DNA of 64,000 nt. Source: Pseudomonadales bacterium (lineage in GTDB: Bacteria > Pseudomonadota > Gammaproteobacteria > Pseudomonadales > UBA7239). Position numbers and translations under genes: made by a program. Positions 35,053 through 44,241 of this stretch are shown one piece after another (position 1 is the first letter of the stretch; every line of letters begins with the position of its first letter). The stretch lies in contig JAWLAB010000005.1 in the NCBI GenBank assembly GCA_041395665.1, positions 62,001 through 126,000 on the forward strand, written 5' to 3'. The notes below the pieces were generated by a model. It ran no database searches. It had not been told where the DNA came from and worked only from the letters and a program-made list of their open reading frames with translations.

Positions 35053-37023
35053 TTAGTGCGGTAAATCAAAAGACAGCGTCACGATAAAACAACTGCCCTC
35101 ACCCAATTGGCTGCTTACTTCAATAGTGCCGTGCATCAGCTCAACAATTTGCTTGCAAATCGGCAAACCCAACCCAAAACCGGGGCGGTAACCGGCATGC
35201 GCTTCCTCGCGTGCATACGGCTCAAAAACTTTTTCCAAAAATTCAGGCGACATCCCAATTCCTGTATCCCGCACAACAAAACGCAAGGACACATGGTGTA
35301 ATTCTTTGGCGGCAACGCTGATATCTAAGCTCACACGCCCGTGATCCGTAAATTTGAAGGCATTGGTGAGCAAATTATTGAGTAATTGATACAGACGACC
35401 TTTATCTGCGATCACTTGCGGCGAGACATCACCCGCTACGGTGACGATAAAATCTAACTGTTTTTGGCGGTGCGCAATCCGTAGTGCATTTTCTATTTCA
35501 CTCACCAATGCACGAATGCTCATTGGCTGTAGTTGCAAACTCATGTGCCCCGACTTTAGTCGTGAATAGCTCAAAATACTGTCCACAATACCAATAACCG
35601 CATTGCAGGAATGCTGTATTACATTCAAATAACTTTCTTTCTTTTCCGGTGCACTCGTTTCACGCAGCAATTGCACCGCACCCACCACAGCCGAGAGCGG
35701 CGATTTAATATCGTGCGTTACGCGGTCGACAAATTCACTGCGCGCATCCATGTCTGCGTTGAGTTTTAGCATTTTAGCTACAGAAGCGGATCGCTCGCGC
35801 TCAAAATCGACGATACGCATAATCACCGCAATCACAAGAAAAGAGACTTCCAAACTCAAGCCCAGTTCATAGCTATAACGGCCCAACACATGTGGCATCG
35901 GTACGCCCAGTACCGCGAGGGTGGACATCATCGACATCAACACAAAAGCAATTAAGCCAACGCTGAATAATTTCTTTTCTTGCCGTCTAAAAATGAGCGT
36001 CCAAATTGCAAAGCCAAAACTAATACACATCAATAGCGTATTGGATGTCAGCAATAACTGCGCGATAAAACTCACTGAAAGCCATGGCAAAGCAGCCAAA
36101 CAGAGTACATTGACCGACCCAAAGGCAATGCAGGCGCGGAACATTTTTGGATATTTTTGGCGCGCTTGATAATAGCCGCACAACAACATTGCAAAAGCCA
36201 TACCTTGCAGCGCGTGTATCCAAAAAAACGCCATATCGCGCCACACACTGTGTGCGTCTGGAATGTAGCGCTGCACCATACCCGCCATATTCATGGCAGA
36301 TAGCATACTTGTTGCAGCAAACAGCCACATCAAAAATTCCAAGCCAAACTTACGAACATATAAAATATAAATCAGTAGAAAAAATTCCATCGCATATAAC
36401 ATACCCATGATGGCACCGGTAAAACGGCCATCAAAAGTGACTTGTTTGGCAAATTGATCCGCGCTAACGAGCGATGGAATAAATAGTGCGGCAAACGGTG
36501 TGTCAATCGACAAATTGACTACCATGGTTTTACCCGCTGGCACATCCAAACGAAATGCAAAAAAATCGTAATCAATATCACGACTGCCATAAGGATAGTT
36601 TTGTCCCGTCAACACATGCTTCACAGCAACACCATTGATACTGGCTTGCAGTTCTACTTCGCTCAACATGGATTGTTCTAAATTAAGAACAAACGAACGC
36701 TGCACGAGTGATGTATTTTGAATAGAAAAGCGAAACCACTGTTTTTTAGCAGCCAGATAGGGCGTGGAGTGGCCTAGTGGTTTAAAGTCGGTATCGGGCA
36801 ACTGCGCCGCTTGCGCAATAGCAGTGGGCGCTGAAGTGCCGATAAAAGTACTGGTGTAAGGAAGCAGTGATAAACGATCCGCAACGCCTGTGCGACTATC
36901 CACAGCAGCAGGTTCTACTACCGGCGCTTGTGCATAAACTGACAGTGAAAAAAAACAAAAAAGTGGCGCTGCTAACAACCAGCAAAAAATATATTTTTTT
37001 AACGCGCGGCAGACTCCTGTCAT
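35053..37023 (-). CDS. Hybrid-free sensor histidine kinase with 7TMR-DISM input module
   Basis: This is a 656-residue membrane sensor kinase. It starts with a signal peptide/helix ending near 'VYAQAP'. A periplasmic beta-sandwich (7TMR-DISMED2-like, about 45-185) follows, then seven membrane helices (about 190-400) and a short linker. The HisKA domain has phospho-acceptor His437 in 'RVTHDIKSPLSA'. The HATPase domain has 'NLLTNAFKFT', 'DTGIGM' and 'GFGLGLPI'. No receiver domain is attached and no response regulator is adjacent, so it is an orphan. DISM periplasmic domains are thought to bind carbohydrate-like or other small ligands; the signal is unknown. It sits between pgeF and clpB, which are neighbours in Pseudomonas. 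Confidence 0.88.
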   Translation of the reverse strand: MTGVCRALKKYIFCWLLAAPLFCFFSLSVYAQAPVVEPAAVDSRTGVADRLSLLPYTSTFIGTSAPTAIAQAAQLPDTDFKPLGHSTPYLAAKKQWFRFSIQNTSLVQRSFVLNLEQSMLSEVELQASINGVAVKHVLTGQNYPYGSRDIDYDFFAFRLDVPAGKTMVVNLSIDTPFAALFIPSLVSADQFAKQVTFDGRFTGAIMGMLYAMEFFLLIYILYVRKFGLEFLMWLFAATSMLSAMNMAGMVQRYIPDAHSVWRDMAFFWIHALQGMAFAMLLCGYYQARQKYPKMFRACIAFGSVNVLCLAALPWLSVSFIAQLLLTSNTLLMCISFGFAIWTLIFRRQEKKLFSVGLIAFVLMSMMSTLAVLGVPMPHVLGRYSYELGLSLEVSFLVIAVIMRIVDFERERSASVAKMLKLNADMDARSEFVDRVTHDIKSPLSAVVGAVQLLRETSAPEKKESYLNVIQHSCNAVIGIVDSILSYSRLKSGHMSLQLQPMSIRALVSEIENALRIAHRQKQLDFIVTVAGDVSPQVIADKGRLYQLLNNLLTNAFKFTDHGRVSLDISVAAKELHHVSLRFVVRDTGIGMSPEFLEKVFEPYAREEAHAGYRPGFGLGLPICKQIVELMHGTIEVSSQLGEGSCFIVTLSFDLPH

Positions 37024-37095
37024 GGTGTCCCTATCCCACTCAATGCGATTCCTACGCGAAGTATGGCTATTTCCGCGCGATCTGTAAAACGCTCG

Positions 37096-37851
37096 CTATG
37101 CGCTGCGCCAGATTAACGATGCCATGCGCCCAGTATTCCTATCACGGCGGTAGGAATAAAAACGCCCCTCATCGCGATAAGTGTCTTCGCCGCCACCGTA
37201 AATGGCTGTAATTCCCAATGTGTGCAACTGCAATCGCGCTAATGCATACAAGTCACACAGCCAGCGATTATTCCCCTGCGACACAAAACACTGCTGAATC
37301 ATTGCCTTATCACAATTCGGCCAGTGCGCAAAAAAACTTTGCCGCACTTCGTCGCCCACCTCAAAACTTTGTGGACCGATGGCGGGCCCCAACCACGCAT
37401 AAATGTTTGATGGCGAGCACGCAAACTGCGCCACGGTTGCCGCCAGCACACCATTCGCCAATCCGCGCCAACCGGCGTGCGCAGCGGCGATTTCTTTTCC
37501 ATCACGACTGCAAAACAAAACCGGCAGGCAATCCGCCGTCAGCACCGCGCAAACGGTGTTGGCACGATTGCTGTAGCACGCGTCATAAGGTTTTGATAAA
37601 TCAACAGATTCACCTGTGCGCCGCAACACCTCCACACCGTGCACTTGCGTCAGCCACACGGGCTGTTCTGGCAGGGATAAATGTTGTGCGAGCAATGCGC
37701 GATTCGTGGATACCGCAGCAACATCATCATCGACATGCGTCGCCAAATTAAAACAGTCGTAAGGCGCGCGTGAAACTCCGCCTGTGCGCGTTGTTACTGC
37801 GGCGCGAACATTGGCGGGCGCAGGCCAATCGGGCGTGATGATATTCAGCAT
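37096..37851 (-). CDS. pgeF: Peptidoglycan editing factor PgeF (laccase-domain, YfiH family)
   Basis: PgeF belongs to the Cu/Zn laccase-domain family. In E. coli it removes mis-incorporated residues from cell-wall precursors and related proteins show purine nucleosidase activity. The 251-residue protein shows 'AAVTTRTGGVSRAPYDCFNL', 'QVHGVEV', the metal-site 'LTADCLPVLFCS' and 'AAHAGWRGLANGVL', with 'GPAIGPQSFEVGDEV' later. Its ATG overlaps the rluD stop by 7 bases (ATGCTGA), so it is coupled to rluD. This rluD-pgeF pair is conserved in Pseudomonas and many gammaproteobacteria. Confidence 0.95.
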   Translation of the reverse strand: MLNIITPDWPAPANVRAAVTTRTGGVSRAPYDCFNLATHVDDDVAAVSTNRALLAQHLSLPEQPVWLTQVHGVEVLRRTGESVDLSKPYDACYSNRANTVCAVLTADCLPVLFCSRDGKEIAAAHAGWRGLANGVLAATVAQFACSPSNIYAWLGPAIGPQSFEVGDEVRQSFFAHWPNCDKAMIQQCFVSQGNNRWLCDLYALARLQLHTLGITAIYGGGEDTYRDEGRFYSYRRDRNTGRMASLIWRSA

Positions 37852-38804
37852 GCTGCACTCGCCTCATCGCGCAAAACTTGCAGTAGATGTTGCATATCCG
37901 CCGGCAGTGGACATTGCCACTGCATGTATTCGCCGCTTTCTGGATGTATCAATCCCAACTGCGCCGCATGCAACGCTTGGCGAGGAAATTGTTGCAACAA
38001 GATGCGCGTGGCTTCGTCGGCTTGCTTGGGCAAACGCAAACGCGCGCCGTACAGCGCATCGCCCAACAGCGGATGACCGCTATGCGCCATGTGTACGCGA
38101 ATTTGATGCGTGCGCCCCGTTTCCAACTGGCAGCGCATATGGGTCAGCGTTTCAAAGCGTTGCAACACGCGGTAGTGCGTCACCGCTGGTTTGCCCTGCG
38201 CCACCACCGCCATTTTGATGCGGTCGCGCGGATGGCGACCAATCGGTGCATCCACTTTGCCGCCCGCCGTCAACACGCCGCACACCACCGCTTCGTACTC
38301 GCGCTTCATGGTGCGCGCCTGCAACTGACGCACCAACTCCGTGTGCGCTTGCAGCGTGCGCGCCACCACCAACAAGCCCGTGGTGTCTTTATCCAAGCGA
38401 TGCACAATGCCTGCGCGCGGCACCGCAGCCAGCTCTGGATCGTGAAACAACAGCGCGTTGAGCATCGTGCCATCCGGCGAGCCAGCCCCTGGATGCACGA
38501 CTAAACCCGCGGGTTTGTTGATCACCAACAGTGCGTCATCTTGGTAGACGATATCCAGCGCAATTGCTTGTGCGGACCAGTTTTCACTCAGCGGCACAGC
38601 GGCATCCAAAGTCATCACGCTGCCGTACTGCACTTTGTCTTTAGCGCGCACACTCGCGCCATCCACCAACAACTCGCCCGATTTAATCCACGCCTGCAAA
38701 CGCGCGCGTGAAAACTCGGCAAACAATTCCGCCGCCACCTGATCCACACGCAAGCCCGAATGTGCGCTAGCGACAATTGCCTTTTGTTGGATGCGTTCAC
38801 TCAT
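37845..38804 (-). CDS. rluD: Ribosomal large subunit pseudouridine synthase D
   Basis: RluD makes pseudouridines 1911, 1915 and 1917 in helix 69 of 23S rRNA. The 319-residue protein has an N-terminal S4 domain ('LRVDQVAAELFAEFSRARLQAWIKSGELLVDG') and the catalytic block 'GIVHRLDKDTTGLLVVA' with the essential Asp. It also has 'RIKMAVV' and 'LETGRTHQIRVHMAHSGHPLLGD'. In Pseudomonas it lies directly divergent from bamD; here the second GT-C-like gene is inserted between them. Confidence 0.96.
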   Translation of the reverse strand: MSERIQQKAIVASAHSGLRVDQVAAELFAEFSRARLQAWIKSGELLVDGASVRAKDKVQYGSVMTLDAAVPLSENWSAQAIALDIVYQDDALLVINKPAGLVVHPGAGSPDGTMLNALLFHDPELAAVPRAGIVHRLDKDTTGLLVVARTLQAHTELVRQLQARTMKREYEAVVCGVLTAGGKVDAPIGRHPRDRIKMAVVAQGKPAVTHYRVLQRFETLTHMRCQLETGRTHQIRVHMAHSGHPLLGDALYGARLRLPKQADEATRILLQQFPRQALHAAQLGLIHPESGEYMQWQCPLPADMQHLLQVLRDEASAAC

Positions 38805-38876
38805 GTTTGATGATGTAGGGTCGTCGGTGATTAAATGCAGCGTTTACGCGCCTAGTCTACCAAGCTCCGGTTTTTA

Positions 38877-40688
38877 ATGATTCCATTTTCTGTGCAAGAC
38901 AAACGCATTCAACAAGCCCTGTATGTGCTGATCGGCACCTGCTCTGCTTTGCTGTTCTTAAAAAATGCGTGGGTAGCAGAAGATGCTTTCATTATTTTAC
39001 GCAGTGTTGATCAATTTCTTGCTGGCCATGGGTTTCGTTGGAACCCACACGAACGCGTACAGGTTTACACCAGCCCGCTGTGGTATTTATTGATTATCGC
39101 CAGCACGATTTTTTGCAAAACTCTGTATCTCAACCTCATCGGCCTTTCATTTATTTTTCATATCGCGCTGCTAGTAGTCGCAGCAAAAGGATTGCGAAAC
39201 CGTCAGCAATGGGTGCTGTTTGTTTTTCTATTATCGTTTTCACAAGGCTTTTTTGATTTCACGGCCTCCGGTCTTGAATATCCGCTGGTTTATTTTTTAC
39301 TCGCCACTTTCACACTGTTGTATTTACGCAATCAACATCAGCAAGATAAATACACGCTCGCATTAAGCGCAGGACTGCTGCTTATCACGCGCCACGACAC
39401 ACTGCCGCTCATCGCGCCCATGCTGCTGCACTTGTCATGGCAACTCCATCAGCAACTCAACACGCGCCAAAAAATAATTACCATCACTCTGTTAGCTGCA
39501 CCCTTAACACTGTGGACGCTGTTTTCTCTGCTGTATTACGGCATGCCGCTGCCCAACACAGCCTACGGCAAGCTCAATATTGATGGTGTAAGCCAGATGG
39601 AACGCTTGGAGCGCGGCTGGATATACCTGTCAAAAAGCCTACAGCTAGACCCCATCACGCCCATGTTGATTTTTCTTGCAGCTGTCAAAGGCTTCTGCTC
39701 TGGCAACCATGTACAACGCATGATCAGCATCAGTTTATGTGTCGCGATGGCTTATATTTTTTGGGCTGGCGGCGACTACATGCTAGGGCGTTTTTATGCG
39801 CCATTATATTTAGTGGCTGCAATACTGTTTGTGCAGCAAGTATGGCTAAAAGAAAAACAATCACTCGGTGTGCGCGTAGCCATCGGTTTATGTCTCGCGT
39901 ATTTTGTGTATTACTTGTTGTTACTGTATCTGCAAGAAATTGGTGAATTACTTAAAGCATGGCAGTGGACTGTTTCATCACCAAAAGTGTTTTATATTTT
40001 TATCGCCACACTGGGCTCTCTGCTATTTATTCTCAGCATTGCTTCGCAAGCACTCACGCAAAAAATCAGTCGCTTACTGTTGATGGGTATGCTGTTGCTA
40101 TCAAGCCAACAATTCGATAGCCCTTGGCAAACCAGCTACAAAAATTGGGGCAAGAATTCCGATTTTGATATGTGGTGGAATTTGAACAATGTATCGCGTG
40201 AACGCTATTTCATTTATCACTGGACATCACTGTACGCATGGCTGAACCACGATCAGCAAAAACTATTCCCCGATCATCCGTGGTGCTACGAAGGTGCAGC
40301 ACAACCCGCCGTCACCATCATTGGGCTGGACGGCATCATCGGTTACTGCATGGGCATCCATAAAATTGCTATCGACAGCAAAGCGTTGACCGATCCTTTA
40401 TTGGCGCGTATGCCTAAAAATCCCAACGGCATTTGGTCATCGGGTGGTGTGAATCGTGTAATACCGGATGGCTACATCGATTCAGTTGCCAGTGGCGAAA
40501 ACAAAATCACCGACCCCGATTTGGCGCGCTACTACGACAAACTCAAGTTAATTACTGCCTCTGAGCCACTGTTGTCGCATGAACGACTACAAGCCATCGC
40601 AGCGTTCCATCTCGGTTTCTATAACCACTGGCTGCAGGCCTACCTCTCTCGCCTGCTGCTCGCGCAAGAGAACCGTACTCCCCCATAG
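38877..40688 (+). CDS. Polytopic membrane protein, GT-C glycosyltransferase-like (AftB-like), copy 2
   Basis: This 603-residue protein is a paralogue of the one at 28673-30367. The first-loop motif 'KNAWVAEDAFIILRSVDQ' is followed by 'RWNPHERVQVYTSPLWY'. The middle 'FTASGLEYPLVYFLL' and 'LLITRHDTLPLI' correspond to 'TTSGLENPLVYCLL' and 'LLITRHDALLF' in copy 1. The C-terminal signature is 'LTDPLLARMPKNP' and 'DPDLARYYDKLKLI'. It has about eleven hydrophobic segments and a soluble C-terminal domain, as in GT-C transferases. The first acidic pair is Glu-Asp here rather than Asp-Asp. It sits between rluD and bamD, genes that are normally adjacent, so it was probably inserted there. Confidence 0.65.
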   Translation: MIPFSVQDKRIQQALYVLIGTCSALLFLKNAWVAEDAFIILRSVDQFLAGHGFRWNPHERVQVYTSPLWYLLIIASTIFCKTLYLNLIGLSFIFHIALLVVAAKGLRNRQQWVLFVFLLSFSQGFFDFTASGLEYPLVYFLLATFTLLYLRNQHQQDKYTLALSAGLLLITRHDTLPLIAPMLLHLSWQLHQQLNTRQKIITITLLAAPLTLWTLFSLLYYGMPLPNTAYGKLNIDGVSQMERLERGWIYLSKSLQLDPITPMLIFLAAVKGFCSGNHVQRMISISLCVAMAYIFWAGGDYMLGRFYAPLYLVAAILFVQQVWLKEKQSLGVRVAIGLCLAYFVYYLLLLYLQEIGELLKAWQWTVSSPKVFYIFIATLGSLLFILSIASQALTQKISRLLLMGMLLLSSQQFDSPWQTSYKNWGKNSDFDMWWNLNNVSRERYFIYHWTSLYAWLNHDQQKLFPDHPWCYEGAAQPAVTIIGLDGIIGYCMGIHKIAIDSKALTDPLLARMPKNPNGIWSSGGVNRVIPDGYIDSVASGENKITDPDLARYYDKLKLITASEPLLSHERLQAIAAFHLGFYNHWLQAYLSRLLLAQENRTPP

Positions 40689-40738
40689 CGCTGTGTGGTT
40701 AAATAGCCGCTTCCTGAAAAGACACCCCTGACGACCCT

Positions 40739-41635
40739 ATGTATAAGATCGCCACTACCTTATTGCTCGCCCTGCTATTGTCCGCCTGCTCCGGCAACAA
40801 GGCCGAAATTGATCCCAACATGACCGAAGCAGAGCTGTATCAAAAAGCCAGCAGCAATATGGACGACGGCCGCTATGACAAATCCGTCGAGTACTACCAA
40901 GCACTCGAAGCGCGCTATCCCTTCGGTTCTTACTCCGAACAAGCGCAGCTGAACATCATCTATGCCTACTACGAAAGTGGCGAGCACGAAGCAGCAGGCG
41001 CTGCGGCAGATCGCTTCATTCGTTTGCACCCACAACATCCTAAAGTGGATTACGCCTACTACTTGCGCGGCTTGTCTTCGTTTGTTGAAAACCAAGGCGT
41101 GTTAGAGCGTTTTATGCCCACCGACATGACTAGTCGCGACCCAGGTGCAGCACGCAAATCTTTCTCCGAATTTTCTGATTTGCTGACACGATTCCCCAAC
41201 AGCCAATACGCACCAGATGCGCGCAAGCGTATGGTGTTTTTACGCAATTTATTAGCGCGTTATGAAATTCATGTGGCAAATTATTTATTCAAACGCGGCG
41301 CGTGGTTGGCAGCAGCAAACCGTGGTCGTTATGTTGTTGAGAATTTCCAAGGTGCGCCAGCAATGCCCGATGCACTGGCTGTCATGGTGCAAGCTTATTA
41401 CTTGATGGAATTGGATGATTTGTCAGACAAAGCCTTGGCTGTATTAAAAGCCAACTACCCTGATTACCCTCACCTCAACAGCGACGGTACATTCCAATAT
41501 CAAACTAATATGGAAAATGAGCGCCGCTCATGGTTAAACATAGCTACTGCCGGCTTGCTCGGTTACCAAGCGCCAATTGGTTTTGATACACGCAAACATT
41601 ACGGTAACGAAGCACTCAGCTATCGCGGTGATTGA
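40739..41635 (+). CDS. bamD: Outer-membrane assembly lipoprotein BamD
   Basis: BamD is an essential lipoprotein of the BAM complex that inserts beta-barrel proteins into the outer membrane. The 298-residue protein has a lipobox 'LLLSAC' (Cys about residue 17) and TPR-like helices ('AELYQKASSNMDDGRYDKSVEYYQALEARYPFG', 'EQAQLNIIYAYYESGEHEAA', 'KVDYAYYLRGLSSF') as in the ComL/YfiO family. It is longer than E. coli BamD (245) because of a C-terminal extension. The stop codon (41633-41635) directly abuts the nadE stop (41636-41638) on the other strand. Confidence 0.94.
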   Translation: MYKIATTLLLALLLSACSGNKAEIDPNMTEAELYQKASSNMDDGRYDKSVEYYQALEARYPFGSYSEQAQLNIIYAYYESGEHEAAGAAADRFIRLHPQHPKVDYAYYLRGLSSFVENQGVLERFMPTDMTSRDPGAARKSFSEFSDLLTRFPNSQYAPDARKRMVFLRNLLARYEIHVANYLFKRGAWLAAANRGRYVVENFQGAPAMPDALAVMVQAYYLMELDDLSDKALAVLKANYPDYPHLNSDGTFQYQTNMENERRSWLNIATAGLLGYQAPIGFDTRKHYGNEALSYRGD

Positions 41636-43273
41636 TTAAGTCACCACTTTCCACGCATTCGTGATCGGGTAGCGCCGATCACGACCAAAACCGCGCTCGG
41701 TGATGCGCGGCCCTATCGCCGCCTGCCTGCGTTTGTATTCGTTGAGATCCACCAAACGAATCACGCGATGCACATCGTGTTCCGAAAATCCTGCTGCAAT
41801 AATTTTTTCCGCGCTTTCATCCTGCTCAACATAACGCTGCAAAATGGCATCCAACACATCGTAAGCGGGCAGATTGTCTTGATCGGTTTGATCGGGCGCT
41901 AATTCTGCCGATGGCGGGCGATCAATCACACGCTGCGGAATGACTGGCGCGATGCTATTGCGATAACGACACAGCGCATAAACACGCGTTTTCAGCACAT
42001 CTTTCAACACATCAAAACCGCCCGCCATATCGCCATACAGCGTGCAATAACCGACTGCCACTTCGCTTTTATTGCCGGTGGTGAGTACCAAACTGCCTTT
42101 GCGATTCGACAGCGCCATCAGCGTTACGCCGCGACAACGCGCCTGCAAATTTTGCTCGGTTGTATCGTGTGCAATCGCAGGCAAATGAGAAAAACTAGGC
42201 GACAACATATCAGCAAACGCATTCACCGCTTTTTCAATCGGAATGACTGAATAGCTCACGCCAAGTGCGCGCGCTTCTGCTTCGGCATCTTCCATACTCA
42301 TAGAAGCGGTGTAGTGATACGGCATCATCACCGCTTCCACGCGCTCTGCACCGAGTGCGTCCACCGCTATCGCCAACACCAAAGCGGAATCAATACCGCC
42401 AGACAAACCGAGCAGCACGCTGCGAAAACCATTTTTATTGACATAGTCGCGCACGCCGCACACTAACGCGCTGTAAATAGCCGCATCGGTTTCTGGAATT
42501 TCGGCTAAAGGTGTCGATGCAGACAATTGCGGCGCACGGTTATTTTTTTCTAACAAAACAGACAACATCGCTTCAGAAAACAAAGCAGCGCGCGCGATGA
42601 TTTTTCCATCCGCAGAAAACGCACAAGAGCCGCCGTCGAATACCAACTCGTCCTGTCCGCCTACAGCATTGCAGTACAACAAAGGCATTTGTACGGCCTG
42701 CGCGCGCGCCGCCAACATCGTTTCGCGCAAATGCTGTTTATCGACATGAAACGGCGAGGCATTCAACACCAGCAACAATTCTGCGCCAGCTGCACACGCT
42801 TGCTGCACAGGTTTTTCTTGCCAAATGTCTTCACAAATCAACAGCGCCGTCGGCACGCCATCCAAATCAAACACGCAAGTTTTATCACCCGCGACGAAAT
42901 AGCGTTTTTCATCAAACACGCGGTAATTCGGCAAACATTGTTTGCAATATTCAGCGATTTTTTTGCCCGCAAAAAACACACCGGCTGCGTTGTATAACTG
43001 CTCACCGAGCATCAACGGATAACCGACGATGACATAAATATCTATTGCCGCTTGCGCGACTTCCGCCAATGCTTTTTCGATACGCGGCTGCAAGCTGGGG
43101 CGCAACATCAAGTCTTCTGGCGGGTAGCCCGTCAGCACCAGCTCAGGAAACACGATGGCGCGCGCACCGGCCGCTTGCGCCTTGGCAATACATTCGAGCA
43201 CGAAGCGTGTGTTGCCAGGGATATCGCCAACCACGGGGTTGATTTGCGCTAAAACAAGGGAAATATCGGTCAT
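41636..43273 (-). CDS. nadE: Glutamine-dependent NAD+ synthetase
   Basis: NadE amidates deamido-NAD+ to NAD+ using ammonia from glutamine. The 545-residue protein has an N-terminal nitrilase-type glutaminase domain (catalytic Glu in 'VFPELVLTGYPPEDL', Lys in 'KQCLPNYRVFDEKRYF', Cys in 'LLICEDIW'). Its C-terminal PP-loop synthetase domain has 'LGLSGGIDSALVLAIA' and 'TTGNKSEVAVGYCTLYGDMAGG'. I choose ATG 43273 ('MTDISLVLAQINPVVGD'), the normal start; an extension of 35 residues upstream has no family support. It is divergent from ttcA, with 89 bases between them. Confidence 0.96.
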   Translation of the reverse strand: MTDISLVLAQINPVVGDIPGNTRFVLECIAKAQAAGARAIVFPELVLTGYPPEDLMLRPSLQPRIEKALAEVAQAAIDIYVIVGYPLMLGEQLYNAAGVFFAGKKIAEYCKQCLPNYRVFDEKRYFVAGDKTCVFDLDGVPTALLICEDIWQEKPVQQACAAGAELLLVLNASPFHVDKQHLRETMLAARAQAVQMPLLYCNAVGGQDELVFDGGSCAFSADGKIIARAALFSEAMLSVLLEKNNRAPQLSASTPLAEIPETDAAIYSALVCGVRDYVNKNGFRSVLLGLSGGIDSALVLAIAVDALGAERVEAVMMPYHYTASMSMEDAEAEARALGVSYSVIPIEKAVNAFADMLSPSFSHLPAIAHDTTEQNLQARCRGVTLMALSNRKGSLVLTTGNKSEVAVGYCTLYGDMAGGFDVLKDVLKTRVYALCRYRNSIAPVIPQRVIDRPPSAELAPDQTDQDNLPAYDVLDAILQRYVEQDESAEKIIAAGFSEHDVHRVIRLVDLNEYKRRQAAIGPRITERGFGRDRRYPITNAWKVVT

Positions 43274-43362
43274 ACAGAGCGGCAGGGAGCAGAAAACGAG
43301 CGTGAATTGTAATGGAAATGCGCTGGCCAGCCCGTAAAATAGCCGCCCCTGTGGAGGTAGCC

Positions 43363-44203
43363 ATGTCAGCGGACCCACGCACTAATCGCGTCGAATTCAA
43401 TAAATTGCAAAAACGCCTGCGCCGACAAGTGGGGCAAGCCATTGCTGACTACAGCATGATCGAAGACGGCGACCGCATCATGGTCTGCCTCTCTGGCGGC
43501 AAAGACTCCTACACCCTGCTCGATATTTTGCTCAACTTGCAAAAAACTGCACCCGTGCAATTTGAAGTCATCGCCGTCAATCTCGATCAAAAGCAGCCTG
43601 GATTTCCAGAGGATGTGCTGCCAACTTATCTCTCTGCCATCGGCGTGCCTTTTCATATTTTAGAAAAAGACACTTACAGCATCGTCACTGATATCGTGCC
43701 GGAAGGAAAACCTATTGCGTCTGTGTTCGCGTTTGCGCCGAGGTTCGCTGTACGGTTTCGCCGAAGAAATCGGTGCGACAAAAATTGCCTTAGGGCATCA
43801 CCGCGACGACATCATCGAAACGCTGTTTCTCAATTTGTTCTACGGCGGCAAATTAAAAGCCATGCCGCCAAAACTATTGTCAGATGACAAACGCAATATC
43901 GTGATTCGCCCGCTCGCTTATTGCAGCGAAGAAGACATCGAAGAATTCGCCACCATCAAAGAGTTCCCTATCATTCCTTGCAACTTGTGCGGCTCGCAAG
44001 AAAACATGCAACGCCAAGCAATCAAAGAAATGTTGCGCGGCTGGGATAAAAAACATCCAGGGCGCGTGGAATCCATTTTTTCAGCGATCTGCAATGTCGC
44101 CCCTTCGCAGCTGGGCGACACTGCACTGTTTAATTTCACCGATTTATTGCTCGACCGCAGCGCAGAGCGCCCACAATTTATCAATGCGGTGGATATTTCT
44201 TAA
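43363..44203 (+). CDS. ttcA: tRNA 2-thiocytidine(32) synthetase TtcA, frameshifted in the middle
   Basis: TtcA uses an iron-sulfur cluster to thiolate C32 of certain tRNAs. From ATG 43363 (GGAGG upstream) the first frame gives 'RRQVGQAIADYSMIEDGD' and the PP-loop motif SGGKDS (residues 44-49), and is normal to about 43705. It then turns into unrelated sequence and stops at 43887. The second half ('LCSRLRRGSLYGFAEEIGATKIALGHHRDDIIETLF', then 'IIPCNLCGSQENMQRQAIKEML') continues in another frame from about 43720 to 44203. The junction falls in the conserved 'GKTxCSLC' region, which holds cluster-binding cysteines. One extra or two missing bases between 43705 and 43725 restore a full protein. A sequence error near an A-run is likely; a true null mutation is possible. 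Confidence 0.9.
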
Positions 44204-44241
44204 CGCATTATCAGCAGCGTTTTTATATTTTTCACATTGTT

